A stretch of 64,000 nt of DNA from Epiperipatus broadwayi (GCA_028023455.1 JAQFVV010000055.1:4246030-4310029); one strand, 5' to 3'. Counted from the first letter of the stretch, positions 23,601 through 36,569 are shown. The notes: a model not told the origin generated them from the letters alone. Program-made: numbers and translations.

Positions 23601-24517
23601 TTATGAATTTCTGAGCTATGTTTCTTTAAATTACTTATTTAATAATAAAAGTATAATGCAACTTTCAATGACTTTTTTTTTTTAATCTCAGGACTTTAGG
23701 CATTTTGCAATACATTAAATGCACATTTGGCGTTTTTTTTAAATCGTGAATGTGATTATATTTGTATGTCATGCTGTCTATTGATCTTGTGCTATTCCCA
23801 GGACTATAGGAAGAATTGTAATTTGTTACCCAGATTAAAATTCACTATTTATTATTGTAGTGATATATTGAATTGCTAAAATATAATGTGTATATATTAT
23901 AGTAAACTGTATTCGTATTAATGGATTAAATTCTCATGTAATGTCCACATTCGAAACTAAGAAGTAAACTAAATTATAATATAATAAATAATAATGTGAA
24001 AGGCTGAAACCTTTGACAGAGGCACTTTAAAAATGCTTATATGACAGCTAATCAGATATAAGTCAAAACACAGATTTTACGAGAAAAAGTTGGATCCACC
24101 TTCTTCTATACTTAAAATTTATACATAAATAAGCCAGCCTCAAGCATTTTGACCTAAGAGTGTGAAGCTTTAAACACCTTCACATTTAATTCATTAAATA
24201 TTATATATAAATAAACAATGTGAAATCTTTCAATTTACTATGAAGTAATTTATTTTCAAATCTAAAGAAATGATAGTAATAAATGTAAATATATTAAATT
24301 TATTAAGCACAAGCAAATGATGTAATAATAACGTGAAAGGCTGAAATCTTTGACAGATGCACCTTAAAAATGCTTATATGACAGCCAATCAGATGTAATA
24401 ATGACTGCATAGGAAACGTTTTGTATACAAACAATATTACAATACAATTATTTTGCATCTTATGCATAATGTCTTACGGATACTTTTTTTTTTACAAATT
24501 ATTATATATATATATAT
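23601..24517. repeat. ERP44 intron with a duplicated repeat segment
   Basis: Segments at about 23995-24062 and 24329-24396 are direct repeats sharing GTGAAAGGCTGAAA, then CTTTGACAGA and AATGCTTATATGACAGC, then 'AATCAGAT'. The second segment is followed by different sequence. The stretch GAAGTAAACTAAATTATAATA at about 23960 matches the 73-bp insertion at 45743-45815 in its first 15 bases. Confidence 0.5.
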
Positions 24518-25150
24518 TGTAACGGGATATATATATATATATGCGTTACATTTAAATATCTAATACAGAATTAAAAGCACAAACTTTCAAAATGCACAAA
24601 TAACGAATTATTAATTTATAATATGTTTGATTGAAATATTCTATAGTTTAAATAAAATATAATAAAAACCTTTTAATTCTAAAAATAACGAGGAGAGTTT
24701 TTAATCTGAAAAATAAAAATTACAAACAGATCCTTAGGGCAAAATGACCATTAACAAGATGATTACAAAATAGATAAGAATAGAAACAAAAGGCTTGTTT
24801 TTCCCGCCCAAAGATATAGACACAGACCTAAGTGGAAAAATCCAAGTAGCCACAAACCCAAAATCTACTACAAACTCAATGAACCAATGAAATACCGATA
24901 TGGAATATGTTTGATGGATCTGTGCATTACAGAGATAAGATGCCTGAGGACTATAAAAAGAAAATTTTGAATTCATTTCATTGTTGCTGAAAAGTTAAAA
25001 TAAATATTGTCACTGTTACCAAAAATGTAATCTGTTTAATTGCGCTTCCTTCGGTGCGGCCGGCCGAAGGCAGCTTTCATCTCCACGGATCCCGTCTTCA
25101 GAAGTCATCATAGATCTTCGTCACGAAGGAACGAGCTCGGACAAAGGAAA
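24518..25150 (+). mobile_element. Possible solo LTR
   Basis: The block starts TGTAACGGG, a common LTR start in animal Ty3/Gypsy elements. It has a TATA-like box (TATAAAA, about 24954), an AATAAA signal about 45 bases further on (about 25001), and a G+C-rich U5-like end with the palindrome CCTTCGGTGCGGCCGGCCGAAGG read in two halves around 25045-25070. The right terminus is not clear and there is no target duplication that I can identify, so this is tentative. Confidence 0.3.
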
Positions 25151-26954
25151 GTATAATTTATAAATAATTGAAATATGAAATATAAACTCTTAAATTTAAA
25201 ATCTTCGAACTTGATTTGTTTTTAAAAATGAACTATGAACTTTCTTTCCTGAACAAACCTGAACTTTATCTTTTATAAACTTTGCCATTTTAAACTCTGA
25301 TCAAAAGTTAACATAATCTCTTAAAATATATATTGTTTGTTTTTTTATTCGTGTTTAATAAGATCTGTTTGTAATGGGGCGGGGGTTTACTATTGCAAAC
25401 GAATTTAAAGATGAAAATACTTATCGTTGTTTGTGCATTATTAAATTTTAAAAATAGTATTTGTGGAAAAAAAATAAGTTAAATATAATGTGTCATTTTA
25501 AAATGATTTAAAACCGTAAACTAAAGATTTCTTTTTTAGAAATAAATTAATAAAATGATTTAAATGTTGAGTGTAGGTGGCTGCTAGACTCGTTTAAATA
25601 TATGTTAGTTTAAAAAGGGTTTTGATTTCGGACTATTTGTTTCGTAGTTGTGTCAATGCTGGTGGAGAGATATATGGACGTTTATATCAATGTAATGTGA
25701 AGTGTGTTAGCACCTAGGGCGACGAGTCCAACTGAATGCATGACCCCAAAGAGGTAGTCATATCGTTGAAATGGACGCAGACGTATTTCCTGCGCCATTG
25801 ACCCATTCCAGCTCTATGGATTGAGAAGATAAGTCGGCAAGATAAGACCACGCTCCCATCCATACATAGCATTTTCTCTTTATGTTACATGCATGATTCC
25901 TTCGCCAGATAGAAGTACATTCCTATACTGGTTGAAGCTCATGTTTTCTCCAATAATATCATGCTGTTCAGGTGCACATTCCTGTCGGCATGATTCTATG
26001 CTAACATGTTCACATTGCATTTGTTGCTGATATATATCTGAAAGCGAGCGTTGGTGTGGCTGTGGACTTTTAGCCTGGAATCAAATGTTTGAAGATCTTT
26101 TAAATGCGTTGTCTGGGTAGCTCATCTATACTTAACATTTCTAAGATTAAAAATAAAAGTGTAAAACAAATAAAAATAATAGTAAATAATAATGAAACAA
26201 ACAAGTTTTGTGTGTCGTCACTTATATATATATGTGTGAATAAAATCTTTTTGTGTTATTAATACTGACAGTGATTGCTTTTATTATTATTTATTAAAAG
26301 AAATATATTTAATAAATGCGGTCGTGATCTTAACAACGCGTATCTGCCTACTCTATAAATTTTCTAGGTTCAAATGGCCTAGTGGCGCCCTGTACGGCAG
26401 ATTACGGTAAGACTGGATAATTTCACTTCAATTCCCAACTGTTATAATATATATATGAATTCTTGAAATTATGAAATATACATATAGTTGAGAATAGATA
26501 AGTAGTTATTCATCAACTAAATCAGAAAACGTTATGATAATTCACAAGTTAGATTCTAAAGAATCATTTTAAATGAACTTGGAAATAACGGCCTTTTTTA
26601 TATCAATGCTAATAAATTTGTCAGTTAAAAAATAATCTAAACTGAAGTTAAACCACAACATCACATGATCACTATTGCTTATTTATTTATTTTTCTAAAC
26701 TGAAGTTCAAATAAAAGTTATCATTTTTTATGTGTCAAGTAAATCGGCATTTGATTGCAAGTTTATTTTAAATGTTTCTTTAGGAATCCAACTTATAAAC
26801 TATCCTAGTAACCATAGTAATGTTTTCAGATGTGGTTGTTTTATGAAAGTTTTATATTATCAGCATTACCAATTTGATAAAGCTTGTAGTACATTTTTTA
26901 AACCACTAAACATCACGTGATCTCCATTTCTTATGCTTGCTCATAACTGTTATT
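25151..26954. other. ERP44 intron; G+C-richer unclassified stretch at 25640-26110
   Basis: Bases 25640-26110 and 26320-26410 are noticeably richer in G+C than their surroundings, with no open frame over 60 residues. The segment AGTGGCGCCCTGTACGGCAG near 26380 looks like a retroelement primer-binding site, but I cannot pair it with an LTR end. The frame at 26732-26920 shows no recognisable protein. Confidence 0.35.
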
Positions 26955-27222
26955 AAAACAGGAAAAACTTTCCATACAGTAGTGCCACTCTGTGCAAGCC
27001 AGAGTAATTAATGGATGCCAGAAGGGTTGTGCATAAAATCTCTATCTAGTGCCTACTCATCCAATATCCCCAGACTAGTTTCTAGCTTGTGGCTTTTGTC
27101 AGTGAGGAGCCTTGGATCTGAGAGCACTGCACACCTAGATTTATGCACAAGCCTTCTGGCATCCATTGATTACTCTGGCTTGTACTGAGTGGCACTACTG
27201 TATGGAGAGTTTTGCCTGTTTT
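26955..27222. mobile_element. Fold-back short repeat with 83-bp arms (best-preserved copy)
   Basis: Bases 26955-27038 and 27139-27222 are reverse complements (AAAACAGGAAAAACTTTCCA at one end, its counterpart GGAGAGTTTTGCCTGTTTT at the other; CATCCATTGATTACTCTGGC within). The about 100-bp centre has CTCATCCAATATCCCCAGAC. Related decayed copies or half copies lie at about 2710-2845, 42470-42535, 44360-44540, 47520-47705 and 47900-48150. It is a high-copy, non-coding hairpin family located 167 bp before the last ERP44 exon. Confidence 0.75.
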
Positions 27223-27388
27223 AATTCATTTTTTTGTTAGAATTGTTATAGTAATAGTGATGGTAATAAAAGACATGAACCATTGATATCTAGTAAATAT
27301 TTGAGTAATGGAATTCTGCTTTAAAAATGATGATCTTAAATGTATGAACATTTATTTTTTATATGAATTTTTTTTTTTTTTTTAATAG

Positions 27389-27493
27389 GGGGATGACACA
27401 GCTACGGGACCTCCTACTAACCCTCCAGAATCTATTTTTAAGAAACTAGCACCTTCAAGGACGAGGTATACTGTACTGAAAGATGAGCTATAG
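27389..27493 (+). CDS. ERP44: ERp44, last coding exon (C-tail and KDEL)
   Basis: The exon starts in phase 0 after a T-rich tract and AATAG, and encodes 34 residues plus stop: a variable acidic/proline linker (GDDTATGPPTNPP), then ESIFKKLAPSRTRYTVLKDEL. The human counterpart is SSFQKLAPSEYRYTLLRDRDEL, where the tail occludes the active-site groove until displaced. The C-terminal KDEL is the ER retrieval signal recognised by the KDEL receptor; the vertebrate protein uses RDEL. The four visible exons sum to 462 nt, 153 residues and stop, against 152 residues for the same part of the human protein. Confidence 0.95.
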   Translation, partial: GDDTATGPPTNPPESIFKKLAPSRTRYTVLKDEL

Positions 27494-28731
27494 AAGATAA
27501 GAGATCACATTGTTAAAATAAATTTTCTGTAACATAGGGGTTAGGGAGGGGGGGAAGCTCTTTCTTTTTTTTTTTTTCGTCAGATGCACTAATTAAAATT
27601 CATATTAACCATATAGATTTCTGATGGGGATTGTTTTGTAAAAAAAAAATAATAATAATAAAAAGAAAGGTTTTAGAGAACATTAGAATTTTATTTCTGT
27701 GAAAACTAAGTCTAATATTTTAAATAAAAAATTCCTATAAAATGTGTGCAATATAGGATAAAAAATAAAATAATAGAAGCTAAAAAAATTAGTTTCTTAA
27801 TTGATCTTTTGTTGTGAAAGTTTTATTATTATTTTTTTGTTCCTTTTATGATGGTAAGGCTGTGCAGTAAAGTAATAAATCACCTGGAAGAAAGAGATGG
27901 GGGGGGGGGGTAATGAATTAAATATTTAAGTTATATAATAGTTATAAAAATCTCAATTTTCTAAGACATGATGGGAAGTTTTCAGAACTATATAGTGGAA
28001 ATCATTTAACATGAGATATCCCACTTAAAATATTACATGGGATTTATTACTTTTTAAAGTTGCATGTATGTGTATAATAAATAGTTTTATATATGGACCG
28101 CAGCAGTCGATGTGCTCGTGGTGATAAATTTATAAACGTATGTCGCCACGGCTGTCAAAGTCAATTCAAATGCAAATGTCTTTTGGTTTTAGCGTTAATT
28201 TATGTTTTTTGAATCAGTTTAGTAGCTGCCATCTTAAATATATATTTTTTCAGTTAATACGCAAAGGTTTGTTTATTTTCTAAGAAAGTAGAAATAGCTT
28301 TTTTTTAAATAAAATGTGATTATAAATCACATTTAACAGCTTATGCCAATCATTGATATAAATAAAATATTGCACGTTTTTATTTATTTACTTTAACTGC
28401 TGTTGTTTTTGTTTTTTTATTGTTTATTTATTTCCTTGTTAATGGAATTTTTAATTTTGCTATTATAAACGTTAATGGGCAAGAAGGGACCATATGTAGA
28501 TTTTATATTTAAAAATTTTTTATGTTAAATGATTTTTACTGTCATTTGCATGTGTATTTATTTATGCATGCATACATAAATGCATCTAGATTTTATTAGA
28601 AATTGATTCTTTTTTTTTTTATGTAATAAAATATTTCACCCATTTTTATTTTAAATTGCGATGTTTCAGCCCTATTTTTTTTTAATGTAGAAAATTATTT
28701 TCTTGCATTTGTATATATTTATATATATAAT
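27494..28731 (+). other. ERP44 3' flank and candidate poly(A) signals
   Basis: AATAAA occurs 24 nt after the stop (27517-27522), which is unusually close, and again in the following kilobase (about 27723, 27871, 28077, 28363, 28625). Without transcript data the 3' end cannot be chosen. G-rich tracts lie at 27550 and 27900. A small G+C-richer patch is at 28096-28155. No other gene is seen. Confidence 0.45.
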
Positions 28732-28885
28732 CATTAGAAACCAGTCAACACTTAGTCAATCCCAATATTGATAACCGTCAACAATTTCAAATTGTTGTCA
28801 AGGGAGGTTACCTTGACAACGGTTTGAAATTGTTGATTGTTATCTATATTGGGATTGTCTGTAAGTGTCGACTGGTTTCTAATGG
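28732..28885. mobile_element. Near-perfect hairpin MITE, 154 bp
   Basis: The left arm starts CATTAGAAACCAGTCAACAC and the right arm ends GTCGACTGGTTTCTAATG. Arms of about 70 bp meet at a loop of about 10 bases around GGGAGGTTA (28802). The element is almost wholly self-complementary. No coding capacity. Confidence 0.8.
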
Positions 28886-29069
28886 TTACTTATAAATTCA
28901 TTTAGCCTTGATCATTATTACACTTATTATTTAAATATATATATAGTATATTCCACAAAAGTGATGACTGGTTCTCAAACTGCCTGCAGCACCATCTCTG
29001 AATCAACATGTGTTTCATATTGACATAATTCAGTTATTCACCAGAAAATGATTGAAGGGTTTAGTGTGT
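28886..29069. other. Intergenic, flank of inverted repeat
   Basis: The segment AAAGTGATGACTGGTTCTC (about 28960) is roughly complementary to GAATCAGTCACTTTTTC near 29365, so the repeat at 29070-29299 may sit within a larger, older inverted structure spanning about 28955-29390. Confidence 0.35.
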
Positions 29070-29299
29070 CTGGATTACGAATTACGACGTAATATCTTGT
29101 ACCTTAACCCATGATAGCACTAATGTTAAATTTTGTTTTAAATTGGACCAAACTGCTGCTGAAACATTTTAAATAATTCAAAAAGCCATAAGTTGCAATA
29201 ACATTTTCTAGTGATCTGTAAGATTTCATGATGATAGGGAGAGTATTGAAGCTATTTTACAATGATATGAAACACCTCACATCATAACTTGTAATCCAG
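29070..29299. repeat. Dispersed inverted-end repeat, copy 1
   Basis: It begins CTGGATTACGAATTACGA and ends with the rough complement CATAACTTGTAATCCAG. The interior includes AAGATTTCATGATGATAGGG. A second copy is at about 31771-31990 (CTGGATTACGAGTTATGAAA, AAGATTTCATGATGGCAAGA) and a partial one is at about 34845-34985 on the other strand. Non-coding. Confidence 0.55.
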
Positions 29300-30710
29300 C
29301 TGCCCACTAGCGATGTAAAAGTTTTGTAATGAATAACCAAACTATAGCACTGCAGGCAGAGATAGAATCAGTCACTTTTTCACTGGATCACACTGCGCAC
29401 TATGTTGCAATTTGGTTTACAGGCGTCAAACTTCATGCACTCATAACTTTGACACCATTGATTTCATATAAATACATTAATGATTATTACTAACCATTTA
29501 TTAGGCTAGACATTACCATATCATTCCTAGAGCAGAATCCAGTAGTGTATATATATATCTAAATATCAAAGGCTAAATTTTAAAAAATCATAAATAACAC
29601 CAGCTACCTGATTTTATAAATGTAACAGTTGGGAGGGGAGGGTAGAAATAATTAGTGTATCATACATCTGGCAATACATCCATGTGCCAAGTGTAACTCA
29701 ATGAAAAAGTCGGTAGCAGTTGATAAACAGTAGAGATAGAGAATAAGAATATAATACGATAAATTTATATAATTATCCTTGATGCTATGAATGTAACTGA
29801 ATAGAGAGCTGAGTTGAATGATCTCCACTAATCACTGTTATAACAAATGTAACAATAAGAAATATATTTGTTACGCATATCAAAATGGTAGTAAACTATA
29901 ATGAGTATACATTTATACAGTTAATATCCTATCAAGCAGTTAAACAATTCCTTAAGAAAGAGTTTATATATTAGCTTTTTTCATTATCTTGAAATAGAAT
30001 ATAAGTAATTTTGCTGCTAGTGTAATTTTCTGTATGATAACTGATAGTATGATGATTTATCATCTTGAAATTTGTGTGCTTACATTCAAATGGTATAGGC
30101 TGGGTAATCTCAAACTTTATACTTGTTAAACGATCTTCACTACATCTTAAAAATTGAAATATACTACTCTACAAATATGTACCTTGGAAATTAAACCATT
30201 CCTCTAATGGTCAGCCAAAGAATAATCCTGATAGAGACTTGAATTTATTATTGATGATGATTGTTGTCAGAGTGCCGGACCAATAACCCAACTAGTTTAC
30301 CCTACTGATCTCATTATACAAACATTATTATAAAGTTCTAATCCAATTTCAGATTAATATCCACAAATAGCAGACTTTTGGAATATTGCTACAAATTGTG
30401 AATAAGGCAGGACGCAATTGCGGGAAATGTGATTATTTAAAAATTATCAGGATTTTATTTTATTTTCAGTTTTGTTTGATTTTGAAAAAATTGTGTAAGG
30501 TCATGAAGTCAATTAGAGGTGAATATTAATTAGAAATTTGGCTAGAGATTTATTTAGTTAAAGTAGTTGATATTATTTAATTCAAATAATTAAATGATAC
30601 TATGTTGGTATGCACATTTCTTACCAAAAAAAAACTGCCTATAGTTAGAAATGAACTGAGATTACTATAATATATAATCCTTATCCAATTTTATTTATTA
30701 GCATTGAGGC
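29300..30710. other. Intergenic, no recognised gene
   Basis: A+T-rich DNA between ERP44 and UBE2F. Only short AT microsatellite runs (about 29550) are seen. Confidence 0.4.
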
Positions 30711-31262
30711 CCTAAGCACGTGCTCTAGTGTTGTTATATTAGCTCAACAATGTCTTTTTGAATACCGATGATACTCTCAAACCAAAGCACAAAATAGAAT
30801 TTTGAAAAGATGAGTGGCCATTTTATCTATTGCACTTAAATTCAATTATAAAGGCCAATCTAAATACTTATTACTCAACAAAACATTGTTGAGCTATTAT
30901 AACACTATAGTGCATGTACTTAGGATGTAAATCCCTGCAGTTTAAAGTATGATGTCTGCGCTAGTAAATAAAATTGAATATTACGTAATTTCTAATAGGT
31001 CGTAATATTAACACATAGTAAATTGAAAAATTTTGCAAAATAGAAATTAATTGATATAAAGTGAATAAACATCTTCATACTCTCAAACTAAGATGCTTTA
31101 AATTGGTCTATATAACTGAATTTAGGTTCAAAAGATAAGACAGCCACTGTTATCTTTATCTTGTGGTTTGTTTTGAGAGTATTCTCAGTACTCAACAAGA
31201 GATCATCGAGCTATTATAACAACACTACAGCACATGTACTTAGGGTATAAATCCTTGCCATT
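30711..31262. repeat. Two related fold-back repeats
   Basis: Copy 1 (30711-30924) has arms CCTAAGCACGTGCTCTAGTG and its complement ending CATGTACTTAGG, with AGCTCAACAATG/CATTGTTGAGCT inside. Copy 2 (about 31079-31250) shares ACTCTCAAAC, the paired GTTTTGAGAGTATTCTCAGT, and an end GCACATGTACTTAGGGT. Both are non-coding hairpin elements. Confidence 0.6.
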
Positions 31263-31770
31263 TAAATTATCTAGTCTGACAAAGAATCAAATCTATATAT
31301 TTGTATCACTTTAGAAATTTTTCGAGCTTTTAGATTGATAGTAGATGAGAAATTGAACATGATTTCTAGATGTGATTCTGCATTGGTTATGGTTTTGAAT
31401 TCCAGTAGTTCATTAACACAAATGTCAGAAATCAATCGATGGGATTTAAAATCACTACCATCTTCTAACCACTGATTATTCAAGCTTACTAAAGATAGTG
31501 CTAGAGCAAATAACTCTATTTATATGCAGAAATCATGGGAGTGAAAAAGATTTCAGATAATAGGAGCTAAATTCCCACAGGAATAATATTTTTTAATTAA
31601 CCTGGTAACCCAGTACAACAGAGATGTCTCATTTAAATATGCCTCATGCCTGTTTGTATAATGGCTGGTGATTAGTCCTTTTTCTAAGCTGCCAGCAATG
31701 ATATCTCTAAATCGTGTTATGTAGTGATGTAATTTAGCTGTTAACCACAAAAATTTTATGTCACTACTAC
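31263..31770. other. Intergenic, no recognised gene
   Basis: Two - strand open frames (31271-31483, 31553-31750) have no family resemblance that I can see. Confidence 0.35.
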
Positions 31771-31990
31771 ACTGGATTACGAGTTATGAAATGTGACCGT
31801 ATACCTTAACCCATGATGAAATAAAACGCAAACATTAAATTGGGAAAACTGCTGAAATATTTGAACACAAAACTGTATGACAATGAAGCATGAATTAAAA
31901 ATGTTTTCAATTAGTTTGCAAGATTTCATGATGGCAAGAGAGCATTGAAAACAGTCCATGAAAGTATGAACACACTGCCACATGACATCT
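31771..31990. repeat. Dispersed inverted-end repeat, copy 2
   Basis: Diverged copy of 29070-29299, recognisable from CTGGATTACGAGTTATG, TACCTTAACCCATGATGA and AGATTTCATGATGGCAAG. The - strand frame over it is a by-product. Confidence 0.5.
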
Positions 31991-32334
31991 CATATTTGCA
32001 GATATGTTGGCATCTCAAAGTTTGTAGAAATAGCTAAACAAGGTTCTTACGTAACGTTGATTTAGAATTGGCATTGCCGGCTACATGGAGGTAATGGGAC
32101 ACACAAGCATATACATCTATTTACAAAAAACTAACAAAAAAAAGATACTTTAAAAAAATTTTTAAATCTTATATGAGTTAATCCTTATTGGCAGACAACA
32201 AACCTCGTTTATTTAATTATTTGTATCTCTTCTATTTTTATAAAGCAAAAAATCCAGTAAACCCCATGACACTTTCATCATTAACTATACTAAGTTTATA
32301 TATAATGTTCGAATGTGTGTTAGACAATACTATC

Positions 32335-32982
32335 AGTAAAAACTTTAATATTTGCGTTGATATTAGAAATACATACACTTACATACTTCGGAAAGCAAAA
32401 CTATATATAAATCAAATCAAAAACATAAATGACAAACTTTGTTGATTCTTCTAAAGTTTTCGAAGGTATAACCTTCATTTTCAGGAAGTACAAAATCTCT
32501 TAATTTTCCACGATGTGCAAATATGCAAAATAGACTTAGTTATATGCATATATTTGCTGTGCGTATAACAAAGCCTTGGGGGACCCATCTCACCCCTCTA
32601 TTTTTGTACAGCATTCGTTGGCTGTGGGCCATCAGTGCGGGTCGGATAGGCCGAGCGTGTTGTGTAGAGAGCGACATGATCTGCGGAGGAAAGTGAAGGA
32701 GGCGTGTTATATCAGATGAACAAAAACGAATCATTTTATGCCATATCGAAGAAATTGTAAGTTTAAACGTTCTTATTCTGATTAGCATATTTGCATAGCG
32801 TGGAAAATTAAGAGATTTTGTACTTCTTGAAAATGAAGGTTATACTTTCAAAAACGTTAGACGAATCAACAAAGTTTGTCATTTATGTTTTTGATTTTTT
32901 TTATTTATATATAGTTTTGCTTTCCGAATTATATAAGTGTGTGTATTTCTAATATCAACGCAAATATTAAAGTTTATACTAA
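32335..32982. mobile_element. Fold-back element with 190-bp arms and G+C-rich core
   Basis: Arms at about 32335-32525 and 32786-32982 are reverse complements (AACTTTAATATTTGCGTTGA; TTTCCGAATTATA against its diverged partner; GGAAGTACAAAATCTCTTAA). The spacer at about 32560-32720 is unusually G+C-rich for the window and includes GGCTGTGGGCCATCAGTGCG. The 82-residue - strand frame in the core matches no known domain. A non-autonomous DNA element is the likely explanation. Confidence 0.7.
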
Positions 32983-35900
32983 GTTTAGTGAGAGACTGGA
33001 ACAAAAAAGTTAGTGAAATTTTAAAATGGCTACCCAAACTAATTCATGTACTTATATGTTCACATAATGTATTTGATCGATGTATTTTTGAATAGAGATT
33101 AATATTCAGTACTTAAAATATAAGCATATCTATTGGGTAGTTGGGTGTTATTTTACAGGAGCAGCCATTTTAAAGAATATGGCATAAATAATTGTTGCAG
33201 TTATTTTTGTTTGTTTTTTTTCATAAAAGCATATTTATAACAGTTTCTAATGTATACATTTGCTGTTCGTTGTTTAATGCAGGGTAGTGACACCTTGGAA
33301 GTAAAGGTCTATGGATGGTAGCACTGCTCTATTCGTGTTCAAGCTAACATTTTAAAATAAAATATTTTGCCAAATTTACATCTTTTTCGTATATATAGAT
33401 CACTGTTAATCTGAACATCTATTATTCAATTTTAATTTTATAATTCACAATGTATGTAGACTGCTGTTTAATATTAACCATGCTGTAATTTAGCACCAAA
33501 TGATAGAATATGGGGAGACTACAGAATAGATAGTTCAATGACACTTAGATTTCATAATTTTGTTAATCTTTTTCACCATTTAAATATTTATAAGTGTCAA
33601 ATTATCTGCACTCACAATTTTGATACCAACCAATGTGATGGAAAGTTTTGTATAATTTAAATAGTAAGATAAATTTAAAAATTATCAACTCATATATTTT
33701 TTTTTTACTAAAACAAAAATTTGAGTTGGTTACTACATAGAATTTTAGTATTAACTTTTAATTTTTTAAAAATTTTTTTAGTAAAAATATTTAAGTCAAC
33801 CCAAATAATAATAGGCTTGACGCCCCTGTGTAACGTTTTTGATTATTGCAAACTTACAACTATCAAAGATTATTTACTTGGCTTTAAGAATTTTAATTTA
33901 TAAAAATTTACTAGTGCGGAATTTAATTTCATGGTATATAATATAGACTGCGATAGATTTTCCATTACAAAGTTTTTCCCAAATGAGTATTCTTTACTTT
34001 AATTTTTAAAGAATGTGAATTAATACTCTGGAACAAACACCCTATACTGTCATGTTAAAAACAGGGTTTCTGCTAGATAGAGGCCTGGTGTTCATTCCAA
34101 CATTTTTAATTGTGCATGCTTAACAAATACCAATGTTTCTTTACTCAATTTAAAAAAAATTAATATTTAAGAGTTAAAAATATTGCAGTAGATAACTAAT
34201 ATTAGCATTTCTATATAGATTTTTTGTTTTTAAAACAAAATTATGAAAGGAAAAACAAGCTTTAAATACTACAAAAATCCATTTCCGCTTCAAATTATGT
34301 TTATGGACTGTATCTTGCAAATTAGGAAGCAATAACTCATGAAAGTTCAAAGAATGCTACTTTTTGAATTTGTTTTGTTTTAACCGTCTTTATATTTTGT
34401 TTCAGGGCACACAACTAGAAATTGATGTTTCAGAATGTGTGTAGAGGTTGATGAAGAAATATTTGTAAAGTGTAATATATATTGTTAATTAAACTTAATT
34501 TACTTCTGTCACTATAAGAATTGCAGAAAACATAAATGGGTTAAGAATTTTAAAAAGCTTCAAGAATAATTAAAATTCAATGAAAATTATAACATCAAAA
34601 TTTTTAATTTCACATTAAAGTTAATAAAATGCACAACATTCAAATGTACAAATTTGGAATGCTAGAGACTTAACAACAACTAATTGTAATAATGTTAACA
34701 TTATCAATTCAAGCAGGGAAACTCCCAAAAAATAGTGGTTACCATTTATAATGTGGCTGTTTCTTCGAGCTGTGCAGTTCCATTTCTGATTCAATGCATA
34801 TGCAGTGTGGTGACATCGTTTAATTACCACAAAATTTTAAGGATTCTAGTGTGTATGAATTACAAGTTACGACATTTCATACCTTCATGGATCATCTTTT
34901 TCTACCATCATGAAATCTTGCAACAGTTGAAAAATCATGGCTTCACCCTTATGAAGTCTGAATCCTTTCAAACATTTCAGTAGGAATTTTGCCCAATTTA
35001 AAACAAAATTTAATAGCATGTTATTTTATAGTGGATTACTGTTCAAAATAATCATGCCATGTCATAATCCATGATCATGATATACTAGGGCCTCAAATTT
35101 TTGTGAATAGTTAAATTATATCCTATATAACACATGCAACGATCTAGAAATAGCAATGTTAGAGGCAGAAGGTATTCACTGGAAAAGTCATCTACTTATA
35201 AAATGAATATTCACTATTACAAATATATTTCTTACCAGCATAATACTTTCATAAAACATTTGTATTTCAAGTGCTTTTTCTAGACAACCAATTAAATTGG
35301 TATCCATTATTTTAAAAGGCAACTTAAATATTTTAGACAAAAATCTTACTGTAATTTGGGGGAGGGGTCATTTATCAGCATATTAAAAGGGTAACGATTT
35401 TAAAGACATTCTAGCAAAACTACAATAAGATACTTTATGCAATATTTATATAGGTTTCTAAAGCAATTTGTCAAAAAAATATTCAATCGTTATTTGCAGA
35501 CTTGCTGAAATGTATTTTATTACACTTTTAAATATTTTATTTTTTGAATTTAATATTCTAATTTTGCTAAATTTAGAAGGGTGCTAAATGGCTGTGGAAG
35601 GAATTATCTTTATACAACTATCATGATGCGTCATATTTAACATAATTATTTGTAATTTAAAATATATTTTTTAACATTAACTTTTGCATTTAATAATCAA
35701 TTTCTTCTAAATTGGGAATATGGTTAAATGGAAACAGAAAAGACAAGCTGTAAATTACATAATTATGTAATTATTCCGAAGTTAAATAAAGGAAATTACA
35801 TAATTTACAAATAAATAATTATTAGGTTACAAATTGAAATATAAATTTATAGTTTTACTTCATTATAATCATCCAAGATCATCTTTACTAAGGTATTTTA

Positions 35901-36569
35901 TTAAATACTTATGAATATATAAAAAAGAAGCAAATTTAAAGATTGTTTGGGAGGCTTTTGGTGCCATTTTAGTAAGTACTCTATTTTCAGGACTATAATC
36001 ATGACTGACATGACCAAGCAATAACCAATCCTCAACATTACATTCAGAGTCCTTATAAAACTATTCCTGATATTTAGGCCCCAAATTACTAAACTAATGT
36101 AAAAAGTACATATTGAATGTATGGAGGCAAAATAAATAACTAAACCTAAATAAAAACATCCAAAAAAAAAAAACAAATTACTAGCATCTACTAAAAACAC
36201 TATGAATATTATGTTAAACAAAATAAAAAATTCAAAACAATATTGAGTTTAGGAAATATTTGACAAAAAAAAAAAATACTAGCATGTATATTAAAATGGT
36301 AATTAGCAGACATTAAAATCAAAATTATGCCAAATTAAAGAATAAAAATTTCAAAATATGTCAAATTTAGCAATGTGAAATTTTCTATGTAGACTAAACA
36401 AAATAACGTGGAAATGGTTTATATAGGTAAGGTGGCTGTAACATCAAAGGTTATCGCATGACCATTTCAGCAATACTTCCACAATTCTTTTTAGTGCTGA
36501 AAATGGCAGTGTTTACTAAAATGGCACCAACTTTTTTTTATTGAATTTTTTAATTAACAATTTTTTGCA
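32983..36569. other. Intergenic, mostly unrecognised
   Basis: Contains a partial copy of the dispersed repeat of 29070-29299 at about 34845-34985. The longest frame here (35901-36221, - strand, 106 residues) is rich in Ile, Leu, Phe and Val and low-complexity; it has no recognisable motif and I do not call it a gene. Confidence 0.4.

Noticed and set aside
32188-32788. Frames of 85 and 82 residues around the G+C-rich core at 32560-32720
   Set aside because: They cross the arms of a fold-back element and match no protein family.
35901-36221. 106-residue hydrophobic - strand frame
   Set aside because: Low-complexity Ile/Leu/Phe/Val-rich translation expected by chance in A+T-rich DNA; no motif, no splice support.
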